Source: Dastarcus helophoroides (Eukaryota; Arthropoda; Insecta; Coleoptera; Bothrideridae). From it: 64,000 nt of DNA. The position numbers and the translations under genes were made by a program. Shown here piece after piece: positions 46,705 through 57,539 of this stretch. The notes below the pieces were generated by a model. The model was not told where the DNA came from. It made no database searches and saw nothing but the letters and a program-made list of their open reading frames with translations. The stretch lies in the NCBI GenBank assembly GCA_028583605.1, contig CM053325.1:46136987-46200986 (forward strand), in the 5' to 3' direction. How positions within the stretch are numbered: the first letter of the stretch is position 1; every line of letters starts with the position of its first letter.

Positions 46705-47476
46705 GCCAGTGCTTAATTATCTGATTACTTCAACACTTTAGATACATTTCTTTCAATTTAGATTTTTGCCGTCAGATTTTTTAATTTTTTATAATCCGAA
46801 ATTTTCTAGAATCAGAATGTATATTGTTTTTAAAACAACTTTTGTTATAACCCCACCGTTAATCGCACAATCTCTCTTTCACTCCGCAAGATATTCGAAT
46901 TGAGATTTTGTTTATTTACAAAATGATTTTCTGCAACTCGATGAAAAGTTGTCTAACAGATTTTTCGAAAAAGGCAAAAATTATATGTTTAAAACCATGT
47001 CTTTATGGCCAAAGTAAAGCCATGTTTTTATGATCGGAGTAAATATTTACAGCGTTAGCCCCATCTACAATTTAAACAGTAATTTTTTTCAATACGTTCA
47101 CCACCATGTGTCCGCTTATTTGTAGATTTTTTCTTGCTGCAAATTTTCGGTGAATAAGTAGATTCCTCTTTGATATTAATTCTTAATCTTACAAAAGTAA
47201 TCTATCTCTCAAAAAATAAAATTAATCTTTTCCTCCTCTATTCTAAACTAGGTAAATTGAATTTTAGCGTTTTCAATGTGTCATTTTACCTTACGAAGAT
47301 ATTAACTACAAGATAATTTTCATTTTAGGGACAAATTTTAAATTTCAAATAATTTAAAATAAATAAGTTTTTACTATGATCACGAAATGTCTCACTTAAC
47401 ATTGATTAGATTGATGATACTATTTTAAAGTACAATAGTTCCTACGACATTGTGGTTGAATTGTCTGCTGAATACA

Positions 47477-48448
47477 ATGGCATCTATTAATATAACCAAG
47501 CAGAGTTGCATAGCTTGCGATATTAAATTCTTTTATCATTATCTCGGTTATTTTCTGTGTGGATTTTCAGGAGTTAATTGCCCTCATGAAAATAATTCAA
47601 AAGATGTGAAGCGAACATTCGAAACAAATACTTACATATTATGGGTTACTTTGCTAACATCATCTTTCTACTTGGGACTTAATCTGCAACATACACTAAA
47701 TATTATTTTCACCATTGGGATTATAGACGTGAATATTGATTCAGTTACAATATTTTCTAATTTTGCAGTCCCCATCATTGTATTTATATCCGCTTCACAA
47801 ATAAGTAGAAGAACACTGTTCATGAACAATTTTATTCTTATATTCTACGATCTTATTACCGAGAAAGTAATAAGTATAAAGTCTGTAAGAAGCCTAAAAT
47901 TAAAGTTTAAAATTATTAAACTGACTACATGCATAATGTTGACGCTTATAGCAATACTGACTGTAGTATTCTATCTTTTAGATAGGAATTCCGGACAAGC
48001 AAATTTCACTGTCCGTGCTTTATTGGGAATGTTTTTGGCATATTCACAAACTACATTTTCCTTATATAACATAATTTTAATACAACTGCATGATTTTACT
48101 TTAAGAGAGATCTTTACATATCTTAAATTGATACTAAAAGCAAGAATAGTAAGTAAATGCAAGAGCCATTCATCGCTAGCTGTGGACCGACTTAAGTACA
48201 TCAGAAGAAGACACTTAGCTTTAACTTCCAGTTTTTTGCATAGTTTTGAGTGGGCGAGCCCTTTGTTTTTGTCGTGGTGGCTAGTCATTACATGTGTTCT
48301 AGTAGCTAGCTTTTACATATTTTCAGTGGATATATTAGATCAAAATTATTCGTATTCCTCCTTCGATGTTATGGTGATATCTATAATGTGTCTGCAATTT
48401 ACGGTTTGCCTCTATTTTTGTTTCATTTGTTCGAGTGTTCCACATACA
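47477..48448 (+). CDS. Gustatory-receptor-like protein, main exon (tandem copy 2)
   Basis: The 324 codons from ATG 47477 (AATACAATGG) run to a GTGAGT donor at 48449, phase 0, the same phase and position as in copy 1. The upstream in-frame TTG at 47450 was not used as start. Six membrane segments are predicted (about 53-80, 92-108, 147-168, 180-204, 260-284 and 296-318). Conserved with copy 1 are CIxC near the N-terminus, CPxE...FETNT, NN(Y/F)xLxxxDL, the LKYIRR(K/R)HL motif, EWxxPLFLxWWL and VLVASFYIF. It would act as a chemosensory ion channel, like copy 1. The final exon with segment 7 and TYxxxxxQF is not visible before the repeat at 48610. It lies about 7 kb downstream of copy 1 on the same strand. 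Confidence 0.82.
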
Positions 48449-48609
48449 GTGAGTATATTTACCTAATTTGATAAAATATATTTTAAAACGTTGTTATTAA
48501 TTTTATACTAAAATTAATTTTATATTATATTTTATATTATATATATTGTGATGAGCAGCCGTTTGTGATCATAACCAGTGATTGTATATATTTTTTCAAA
48601 ATTTTCGAA

Positions 48610-49975
48610 TTTTGCTCATCTTTAAAAATTTTCGAAGAATAATTTAGTTTCGATTTTCGGACCCAATCTGTCTACGTTGTGTTTAAAATTATTTTATTTC
48701 AATAAATTGTAACCCCAGTTCATAGAGTCGACAGGGAAGTGTTATCAAATTCAAACAATAATTGACCTCAACGTTTTATTACAATAGGTCAACAAATAAA
48801 TCAACAAAATTTCAAGTTTGTGATTTTCAAGTGTTCTTAAACATAATACAACAAAATAAAAGTGAACCTGTTTGTTTCAACTTGTTTAAATTTGCTGGAC
48901 ACAGATCTGAGAGAAATATTTGTTTAGAAAATAAAGAGAATTCATTAAGCACAAGTAATCTGACATTCTTTGTCTAACTCTTTCGCTCGTATATGGTGCG
49001 TCGGTTATTAATTTCCCAAAGTTTATTTTAACCCTAATAAGTGCAATGCTTTCCCCAGCTGAGCCATTTAGTTTGTACTCAAAGGTTTTCAAACCAAATG
49101 CAGCTAACTTTGTACCTGATTATCGGTGGGTGTTTGCTGGTTAGTTTGTACACAGAGGTTCTCAAACTATTTTCAGGTGTCTGTTTTATTCCCCAATTCT
49201 TGTGTGTTTTTGTCGCTTCTTAATTCATGCATACTTCACATAGCATACAGTTTCCTATTAAAGCTTTGAGCTAACAATATACAAAGGATAATGCTACGAG
49301 AAAATGGAGCTCAAGCTTGGAAATGAAGTTGTGATTTATCGTAATAAATCAAATTTATAAATGTTAATTCAATCTTACAGTTCTCTCGTCCTCTCACTCT
49401 TTCTTTCTTTCCTTTGTTAACTTGTTCCTTTGTTTTTTTTTGTTTTTCTCATACCAAACTCAATCAATCGAACTTAAACCAGTGTCATAAAATAGACTAG
49501 AAATATTGTTCAAATTTCGTAGAAACTTTCTGAGCATAATTTCCCTTCCAACACTACTTCTACTTCTACGGCTACTGTTCTAATAGAAGGGGCGTTTTCT
49601 GGTTTAGAAAGTGGCTGAGCTTGACTTAGCACAAACATTGAAATTAAAGTTAGAAACTGGCAAGAAATTTCTTTCGTCAAGACATTTCCCTAACGAGAGC
49701 TGATGCTGATACTGCTCGTCCGCCTACGTTAGTAAATTTATGTTGACAATAAACCTAGGCATGCGAATATAGATTAGTAATTTTGCAAAACCTTCCCGAT
49801 CGCGACGCGCGGTGTTGTAATTCTCCGTGGCCTATATAGGCGGTCCTTTTTTTTTTGGACGTGTAACCGATGAGGGGACCCACGGATAAGGCAGACCGGG
49901 CGAGTACACCAGAACAAGAACCAGAGGAGGTAACTACTCCTTCTAGTGTGTTAAGGCGTACGTTCCTGCGGAGCA
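48610..49975. repeat. 1.35-kb dispersed repeat, copy 2
   Basis: Direct counterpart of 21670-23060. It lies about 160 bp beyond the donor of receptor copy 2 and so probably inserted in that gene's intron. MELKLGNEVVIYRNKS at 49304 is preserved; after it this copy diverges and contains CAATCTTACAG, splice-acceptor-like. It ends at GGCGTACGTTCC...GGAGCACA, immediately before a TA microsatellite. Confidence 0.75.
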
Positions 49976-49976
49976 C

Positions 49977-49978
<2 letters not shown>

Positions 49979-50038
<60 letters not shown>
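49979..50038. repeat. (TA)n microsatellite
   Basis: About 60 bp of uninterrupted TA dinucleotides at the right edge of repeat copy 2. Copy 1 has no TA tract at the matching place. Confidence 0.93.
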
Positions 50039-50041
<3 letters not shown>

Positions 50042-50044
50042 ATC

Positions 50045-50640
50045 CTGCGCAGGTTCGGTCTCCCTCTCAAAGGCCATTTACATTTAATAGGTCCTCCAGG
50101 TCAGTAGGTCCTCCGTATATGGAGGACCTAAAGGTTTTTAGTGTAAATCGAATCAGAATGTCTCGAAACACATTCTGACAAAGGTTGAGAGAGAGGACCT
50201 ATCCTGCGGATTTTATGTATTTTCGTATATCTTAGTTTGAGCGTCTGTCACTGCATGTTTCTGCGCTGGCGTCGCGCGGCGTATATCGGCGTATATTCTC
50301 CCGCCAAATTAAGCAGAATAGGTCATCCTGTGTATACTGCAGCTGAAGGTGCTGCGCTGGATAAATCATCCATGTATCCGGCAACATTGAAGTTGTATAT
50401 CGGCCATCTTTATCGAATATTTTAGGCAGGATAGGTAATCTTCGGTATATTGCAAGTTAGAAGCTACAGTAAATAGATCATCCATGCTATTAGTAGAGGC
50501 AAGCTTATTAAAAACTTCGCTGTTGCTAACCGAGAAATCCTGAGTATATTAGTATATTGCAAGTTACATGTTACGCTGAATAGATCATCCGTGATGATGA
50601 TTATATTACTAGGGTTAACTTACTAAACATTTTAATTCTT
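50045..50640. repeat. Hairpin and degenerate repeated units
   Basis: The central hairpin TAGGTCCTCC-6 bp-GGAGGACCTA (50105-50130) sits in a larger imperfect inverted repeat (CCTGCGCAGGTTCGG at 50045, inverse near 50215). Downstream, three degenerate units share ATAGATCATCC and TATATTGCAAGTTA (about 50290-50370, 50425-50490 and 50550-50605). A fourth lies at 51540-51605. The bases are GC-richer than the surroundings. No protein is encoded. Confidence 0.6.
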
Positions 50641-53600
50641 TTAAATGAGCGCGGTATATTTCCGAATAAACTTTGTAGGGAGAACTTGGGCCAATGTATG
50701 ATATAGAATTGCTATCCGAAATTTTTCGCGCTTATGGACTATCATTCCGTGTAATATAAAAAGAGACCGACCAAAATTTTTGACAGAAATCAAAGGCGAG
50801 TTTGTGTTCTGTCCTGGTTTTGAGCAATCCTACACTTACTGAGACTTGTTGAAATGAACACCATACGCTCAAATCAAATGTAAATTTTTAAGAGGCTTAT
50901 TAGTATTAAATCCAATAAGAGTAATAAATTATTCCACTTTCCGTGTTATATTATTATTATTATTAAATTTTTCAATGAAATTCCTATAACCTTGCTTTGG
51001 TATACTTGTTGGTAAATATTTTAGTAAAGCTTTTCATCATAAGAATCTTGGCGAAACGGACTGGTCCTTGGTTATCAATTTGATTGATCAATATTATCAA
51101 TATTGAACAATCACAATCAATATTAATTAACAGAAAATTGGAAATTCGGCTAATGTTGAATTAAATAAGAGACAGTAAATAATACGAAGTATTGTTCACA
51201 AATTGTTGGTAATGAATGTACAGGAAAAAATATTTAAATAAAGCGTCAAATGCCCCCACGCATTTCAAAAAGTTATTGATCAGAATTTGTCAGGTTGTTT
51301 GCGAATTTTTATTGGTTAGACACATAAGATGACAAGCACGCGTATTTTAAAACATGAAATTTGCGTCTTACATTAACTTTGCAAAACTTTCTGCTAGTGT
51401 AATAAAGTCTAGTGATCAAGTTTAGGAACGTGATACTGGCAATAGCAAATAAAAATATGGGCGAGGGCCCATTTAATGCAGAATATCTTGTAGAAAAGAA
51501 AAGAAAGCTGAAGTTATATATGGACTATTTTTAACAACTATTTTAGGCAGGATAGATAATCCTCCGTATAATGCAAGTTAGAAATTACAGTAGATAGATC
51601 ATCCAGAGACCAAGATCATCCACGATATTTATTCACCCAATAGAAATCCAACAGATCATGTGATGGATTGCAACCAATAATCTTTTGGAATGCGTCTCGG
51701 TATTTGGCGCTTTCCATATGCAATGACGCTGACATAACTAACAACTAATTGGAGGGAAATTTAAATAATAAATAAATAATAATTATTGATTCATTAAAAT
51801 GTACCGCCTCCACAGAAACATGCAAATAAGCCGTGTACAATACTACCGAATATTTTTATGAACCAATGAAATTATTTATAAGTAGTCGCTGTGTTTATAA
51901 TTTCTATTATCAAAGGCTGCTTGGTGAATATTAATAAAACTAAACAAAATCGGTTTTATAGGCTTCAAGTTACACAGTTTAAAATAGGCAATTCAGTAGC
52001 TTTTTTTTTATAATAAAACTCTTTTAAATCTGCTAGGTAAACAAATTTTCTAAACACTTCTAAATGTCTCTTTTAAATGTCTTTAATGTACACAGTTTTG
52101 TAATTTTATGGTATTTATATTGACTCCAATTACAGCTACGGATTGACCCTTACGAATAGCGGCAATAAGAATCCTTTTCGCATTGCAACATATCGGAAAA
52201 ATGGTTAATGCGCGAAGTTCGTCTCTCCTGCTAATGGCGCCAAATTTAAATTTAGTGAATACATTTGCATTTTTGACTACATTTCAATATGTTTAAAACC
52301 TGGTGGTGTCATCTTTTAGAATATAGCTAAACATTAAAAATAAATCTATTTAAGGCATCTTTTACTGCTTTTTCCGTTAATTCAATATTTTATATTTTAG
52401 CATCTAGAGGGCGGCGAATATGTTTGAATTTTTGGCTGCATTTAAATATCCAACATAAAAATATAACTTACATTATTCTACGACTGTCATCTATTAGAAT
52501 ACAGTTAAATATTGAAAAAAAAATCTACTCACTGGATCATTTACTGCTTTTTCCATTAATTTAAATATGGATGTTTCATATTTGAGCTTCTAGAGGGCTT
52601 CTTGCTGTATTCTTTAGTAAGTTAACAATTTTTATGTGCAAAAAATCTCTGAAATGCGGTTTTTTCAAAATATTATAATTTCCTCTGCATTTTGATTAGA
52701 ATTGAATGTAATTTAAGAAGCTGACTTATAATAAATTGGTAATAATATAATGTAGAAGTAAAAGTTTTCAAGATATGCAATTTAATATTGTGTAGTAATT
52801 TAGTAGGTTATAATAATTTAAAATTATAATGACAAACTATAAAAAAACGTATTTGCTACGGACTAAATTCAGTTAGAAAAATCTTCGATTCTATAATTTT
52901 ACCTAATTCGATCTACATCTTAAATCAAGATATTTTCTACGCTTAGAAATCTCAAAATTCATGTAAAATAATTCCAAAAGTAATAACAAATAATTGGCTT
53001 AAAAATTTTCCTTGAAAGATTATTACTTCTTGAAAAACTCGAGAGAAATATTTATTGTTGTTTTTTGTTTTGATTTCATTCAGAAATTTAAATTATTTTT
53101 ACTGCTTTTATAATGTTTTGATTTTATATTTAAAATGTTGTTTCTCCTTTTCCCATGTACACATTAAAACATAATTTCAAAGATGAACTTAAAATTCAAA
53201 CGTTTCCTTAATTTTGATTTCAAATTTATACCTTTTTCTTTAATCTTTGAATTTTAAGATATATTGCTTTTATATAAAACTTTTACATTTATAGAAGCTT
53301 TGATTTTGCTTTTTTTCGCAATTTCAATCATCTCGAAACTTGCTTTTTATTTAATTTCAAACTTATCCTCGTTACATTTTCAAAAAAGATCAAATTTGAT
53401 TTTCTAATCTTTTTCCAAATCGATTCCAAATTGCAAATTGCAAAGTTAAAAATCTAACTTTTTTTATTAGTAAATTATATTTAAAAATTGAATGGAAAAA
53501 ATTGCTGTTCATAATATTGACTTGGTAAAATTTCATTTAAGTCCCTTGTAACACCGAAAATTCATACGAAAAAACCATGAAGGGTAAATTTATAGAACAA

Positions 53601-53931
53601 CGAAATATTAAATAGTTATTTACATATAAAGGTTTAAACTATCAATTTTCTAATGATCATAATTTTTTCACTGCCCTTTTTTGTTATAAATGAAAAACAA
53701 AGGAAATAACTTTTTTACAACAAATTTCTCCTGCTTTATTCTAGTGTATTAACGTATTGTACATTGTATATGGAACATAACAATGTGCTAAAAAACCTAA
53801 AAAAAAGCATAAATATAATGTTATCAACTACTGTCCACAAATTAATCTGCCAACGCTGGGAGTTTTTATAATTTTCTTTTACAAATTGTAAAACATGTTT
53901 ATTTATTATTTTTATTTGAAATATCAATTGC
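50641..53931. other. AT-rich DNA, no recognised gene
   Basis: No frame of 60 codons and no recognisable gene. 51053-51078 is the inverse of 45558-45583 (GATAACCAAGGACCAGTCC). 51540-51605 is a further copy of the unit family above, and 53060-53480 carries T-rich array words. Confidence 0.45.
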
Positions 53932-54138
53932 ATGTACTGGACTAAAATAAAAAACAAAAATCTAGGAAAAAGTACACAATTTATTAACCACTCTAAAAAC
54001 ATTTTGCGAGAAATCCAAATTTTTCTTCTACATTACATTAATTTTTATAATTATTTTATGTTAGGATTACTAATTTCAGAATCACTGACCGTTATAACTA
54101 TCGTTTTACTTAAAGACGGGAATAGAAGTTCATCCTAA
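53932..54138 (+). pseudogene. Possible gustatory-receptor C-terminal relic
   Basis: Within this 68-codon frame the stretch LREIQIFLLHYINFYNYFML followed by GLLISESLTVITIVLL has the spacing of the last exon of insect gustatory receptors: E-x3-F-x-L, then F and G about ten residues on, then a hydrophobic seventh segment. The diagnostic TYxxxxxQF is missing and the frame runs into KDGNRSSS and stops. The preceding CTAG acceptor-like site is not in phase 0. It may be the decayed last exon of receptor copy 2 displaced by repeats, or coincidence. Confidence 0.25.
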
Positions 54139-54295
54139 TCAGATTCAATATCCTTAGAAATTAAACGTTTGGATGTTTTCAAAATTCAGATCAAATTTTG
54201 CATGTACAGTATTCAACTAATATTGAAAAAACCAATAAATAATTCATTCCTTCCCTACAAATTAAGGTAAATAAATACGTTAGTAACCGAGTACC

Positions 54296-54500
54296 CGGAG
54301 AGTTTTCATGCATGCAAATAACGGACAATAAACGATTTCAAAACATACCGATGCCTAAAAAATAGACGCGACGCAAAAATAGTGCGATGCGAGTGCGCGG
54401 AGAATTTATACGCACGCAAATACGGAACAATTAGCGTTTTCAAAACATGCCGATACCTAAGAAATAGACCGCAACGCGAAAGTAATGCGGTCCGCGAGAT
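54296..54500. repeat. 102-bp tandem repeat, two copies
   Basis: The unit starts CGGAGAGTTTTCATGCATGC at 54296 and recurs as CGGAGAATTTATACGCACGC at 54398. Both contain AATACGGANCAAT-type, TTTCAAAACATNCCGATNCC and AANAAATAGAC words. The copies are CG-rich against an AT-rich background. The second copy is followed by GCGGTCCGCGAG. Confidence 0.75.
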
Positions 54501-54887
54501 TGTATGGGATAAATGAATCACGGCTTCCCCGTCCCCCACTTCAACACGCGTGCACCTGGCAATAGCTTCAACTTAAAATTGGCAACAAAGCCGGATGACT
54601 GATCCACTGCAACATAGATCCCGCCAAAATATACAGAATGACCGAAATCTGGTACTTTAACTGATGAATATACTCCAGATGACCGAAAGATGCCGTTTTC
54701 GTCAGAGGATATAGAGATATCAGCTTCGATGAAATTTCTAAAAATTTTTGCTCAATTTTTTGTGTGATTCGTATTAAGAGTACCATAATAATCCAGTATA
54801 CGCATTAAAATTTAATATATATGCATCCCTTCTGGTAGATGAGTTAATTCCGGGTTATATGTAAGATGACCGATAGATAGCGGGATG

Positions 54888-54889
<2 letters not shown>

Positions 54890-54942
<53 letters not shown>

Positions 54943-54953
54943 TATATATATAT
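54890..54953. repeat. (TA)n microsatellite
   Basis: About 64 bp of AT dinucleotides with a single AAAA interruption near 54937. Confidence 0.93.
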
Positions 54954-55169
54954 TTGTTTATGATCGTAGGGTATGTTAATTAATTTTGTTTTAGGGTAAG
55001 TCGATCAGTAGAGGTACAGGTAAAGAATACTCTTTATCTATTTCAAAGCTTTCGAAGCTTTATTTTTGCTTCATCATCAGGGATTCTACAATGGTATACT
55101 TATTAAGCAACAATTGATTCCTACTTGGTTGTACCTGCGCTACCTTTTATTATTCTAAAGCATCATAAC

Positions 55170-55462
55170 TTTTTTGTGCCTTCATGTACACTTATTTCAA
55201 ATAGATATTTCTATTTACCTACATGTTTTACCTAAGAAAGGTATTCTTTCTAAATATTGATACAAGCAACCATTTTCAAGATATTTGCCTTCAAAGTTTG
55301 CAGTACGTTTATTTTAAGTTATGTAAATGTGAATTTTTCGCAGTAGGTTTCAAAACAAAAGTGATAAAACTGACCCTAAAATAGTTAATATCAAATATTA
55401 CCTTACTGACATTATTATTACACATATTTTTTAAATTTCTAAAGCAAATTTAAATAAAATAC
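55170..55462. mobile_element. Fold-back element second copy, left part
   Basis: Collinear with 28240-28524 of the uninterrupted copy (GTACACTTATTTCAAATAGA, CAAGATATTTGCCTTCAAA, TTTCTAAAGCAAATTTAAAT). It ends AAATAC, where the Gypsy element begins. The part from 55045 to 55165 contains the motif CTGATGATGAAGC...GCTTCGAAAG (minus strand). Confidence 0.8.
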
Positions 55463-55799
55463 TGTTACGGGCTTATCGGTTCTAGATTATTAATAACACG
55501 TGAATTGTATTACTAAACTCGGATCACTACAACTAAATAATTAACTCACTTATTGACTTCTACTAACTCACCACTTAACTACACCGACTCTAACTGACCG
55601 ACTCGAGGGAAAGCTGACCGCCTTATATAGTTTTGGTATCCAGGTTCTAAAACAATCCGGCAGATAAGGTTTATCGTTTGCCAAAATTTCGGGAACGCTT
55701 ATCTGCCGTTTGCTTCGTTATCGCGGTCGTTTTCCCCTTATCAGACCTTTCTAGAAACTTTTCTTATGCACTAAGTTCTACAATTTACATTTCGTTACA
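55463..55799 (-). repeat. Gypsy LTR (3' LTR in transcription sense)
   Basis: 337 bp starting TGTTACGG and ending CGTTACA (TG...CA on the plus strand). It matches the LTR at 58936-59288 almost throughout, including TTATCGGTTCTAGATTATTA, TCTAACTGACN, CAATCCGGCAGATAAGGTTT and TTTCTAGAAACTTTTC. It lacks about 16 bp that the other LTR has (AACAATACCCAATTTA). Confidence 0.95.
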
Positions 55800-56480
55800 C
55801 AGCCTCCCCATTAAAAACAGTGGTAGATGTCGATCCCAGTCTGTCTCTAAGGTTCTCTTAAATCTTTCCACCATTCCATCAGACTGCGGATGAAGAGGTG
55901 TCGTTCGAGTTTTTTTTATTCCAAGAAGACGACACACCTCTTGGAAGACACCCGATTGGAAGTTCCTTCCTTGGTGCGAGTGCAGTTCCTAGGGAACACC
56001 AAATCGACAGATGAGGTTATCTGCAAGAACCCTTGCGACTCTGGTGGCTTCCTGGTTCGGGATGCCATAAGCTTCAGGCCATTTACTGAAATAATCCATG
56101 GCCACCAGGATGTACTTGTTTCCATCGTCTGAAGCCTGGAATGGTCCTGCCACATCGATTGCAATTCTTTCAAATGGAGCTCCCACATTATATTGCTTCA
56201 GGGCCCCTTTGGTTCTCGTACGGGGACCCTTGGATGCAGCACAGGTGACACATTTCCGACACCACCGCTGGACGTCCTCCCTGCAGTTAACCCAATAGAA
56301 CCGTTTTCGAACCTTCTCCAGGGTCTTGTTCATTCCTAAATGTCCACCAGAGGTCCCATTGTGCGCCTCCCACACGACCTGTGGAATCTTCTCCTGAGGC
56401 ACCACCAACTGCAAGTTGACACGCTTTCCATCCGCGCTTTCCCATGCTCTCTTCAACACCCCGTCCTCGACCTGGAGGGA
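55800..56480 (-). pseudogene. Gypsy integrase, truncated
   Basis: Minus-strand translation shows the HHCC zinc domain (AHNGTSGGHLGMNKTLEK, then CRKCVTCAASKGP). The catalytic core follows: IAIDVAGPF with the first Asp, FSKWPEAY, a degraded second Asp block (HSHQGRNF), and HPQSDGMVERF with Glu. A stop sits before the second block. The frame is then cut within the DRHLPLFLM segment and joins directly to the purine tract and LTR, so the C-terminal GPY/F part is deleted. The enzyme would normally join element DNA to the host chromosome. Confidence 0.88.
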
Positions 56481-56483
56481 TTT

Positions 56484-57275
56484 TCATTGAGCCCACAAAT
56501 TCTTTATACCTGGACTTCTGTCGGAAACCTCTTGCCATTCCGATCTGTCTCCAGCTTCTTTCCATTCCAATATGGGTCCGATATCAGCGTAGCTCTTCTG
56601 TAGCTCCCGAAGACCTTCAACAGTCCATTCGTATTCTGCCTGGACAGAAGTGACCCTTGTATCTACCATGTCCTCATGTTCCTCAACTCGTCTGCAGTAG
56701 TTGCAATCTCCACAAGGTCTTCTGGACAAAGCATCAGCGTTGTTATGCTGTCGTCCCGGTCGATGATGCACCTTAAAGTGATACTGCTGGAGCCTTTTCA
56801 ATCATCTAGCCGTCTGACCCTCTGCGGTTTTCATTCGGAGTAAGCAAAAAAATGCCGAATGATCTGTTCTGATGAGAAATTCCTGCCCATACAAATCTTT
56901 GTGGAAGTGTTCCACGGTCTTTACTATGGCAAGAAATTTCTTCCTGGTGGTGCCTTAGTTCCTCTCCGGCTTCGTCAGGATCTTGCTGTAATATTCGATA
57001 ACTCTTTCTTCACCGCCTTGAACTTGGGACAGCAAACCTCCAATGCCGACATTGCTGGCATCAGTGTCCAACACGAACTTCCCATTCTGCTGAGGATAAG
57101 CCAAGATAGCGTTTTTGCAGAAAGCGGACTTCAGTTTTCGGAAAGCGGTATTACAATCGGGAGTCCAGACATAAAGCATTCTTCCTTTAGTTAGTCGGTG
57201 TAACGGCGCAGCGATGATGGCAAAACCTTTCACAAATCTCCTGTAATAGGTGCATAACCCAAGGAACTTCCTCAA
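56484..57275 (-). pseudogene. Gypsy reverse transcriptase thumb and RNase H, core deleted
   Basis: The frame begins in the thumb (MRKFLGLCTYYRRFVKGFA, then APLHRLTKG). RNase H follows: VLDTDASNVGIGGLLSQ has the first catalytic Asp, then IEYYSKILTKPERN and a stop, and LIRTDHSAF in the next part. A tether (YHFKVHHRPGRQHNNADALS) leads towards integrase. The fingers and palm with the YxDD catalytic box, about 250-300 residues, are absent. Upstream the protease frame is fused to AIRD, then a TGA where Trp is expected, and then PRPKGNQEL. Confidence 0.88.
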
Positions 57276-57299
57276 CTCCTGATTACCTTTGGGTCTTGG

Positions 57300-57539
57300 T
57301 CAGTCACGGATTGCTTGAGTATCGCGTACCACAGTAACCTTGAATCCTGGATCCACTGTTGCCTGTACATTCCTTCCATCCCCACTGGCTTCCACCACCA
57401 AACTATCCTTGGTCCTTTTTATCTGTTTGATGGGAAGAGTGTTAGGGACTGGTTTCTTGACATTAGCTAGTGAGTTCTTTTTCTCGCCATGTTGTTTTTT
57501 TACTGTGGGGCTTATCGACTTCTTGGGGTTGACCTGCAA
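57300..57539 (-). pseudogene. Gypsy protease fragment
   Basis: This frame carries VQATVDPGFKVTVVRD, the degraded aspartic-protease active site (family D-T/S-G, here DPG), near its C-terminus. The catalytic Thr is replaced, so cleavage activity is unlikely. The protein is fused after a deletion to the Trp-lost AIRD segment of the reverse transcriptase. Confidence 0.7.

Noticed and set aside
47450..47476. Upstream TTG start for receptor copy 2
   Set aside because: Eukaryotic nuclear genes start at ATG; 47477 aligns the N-terminus with the paralogue.
55678..57194. Plus-strand frames over the Gypsy coding region
   Set aside because: Shadows of the minus-strand integrase, RNase H and LTR.
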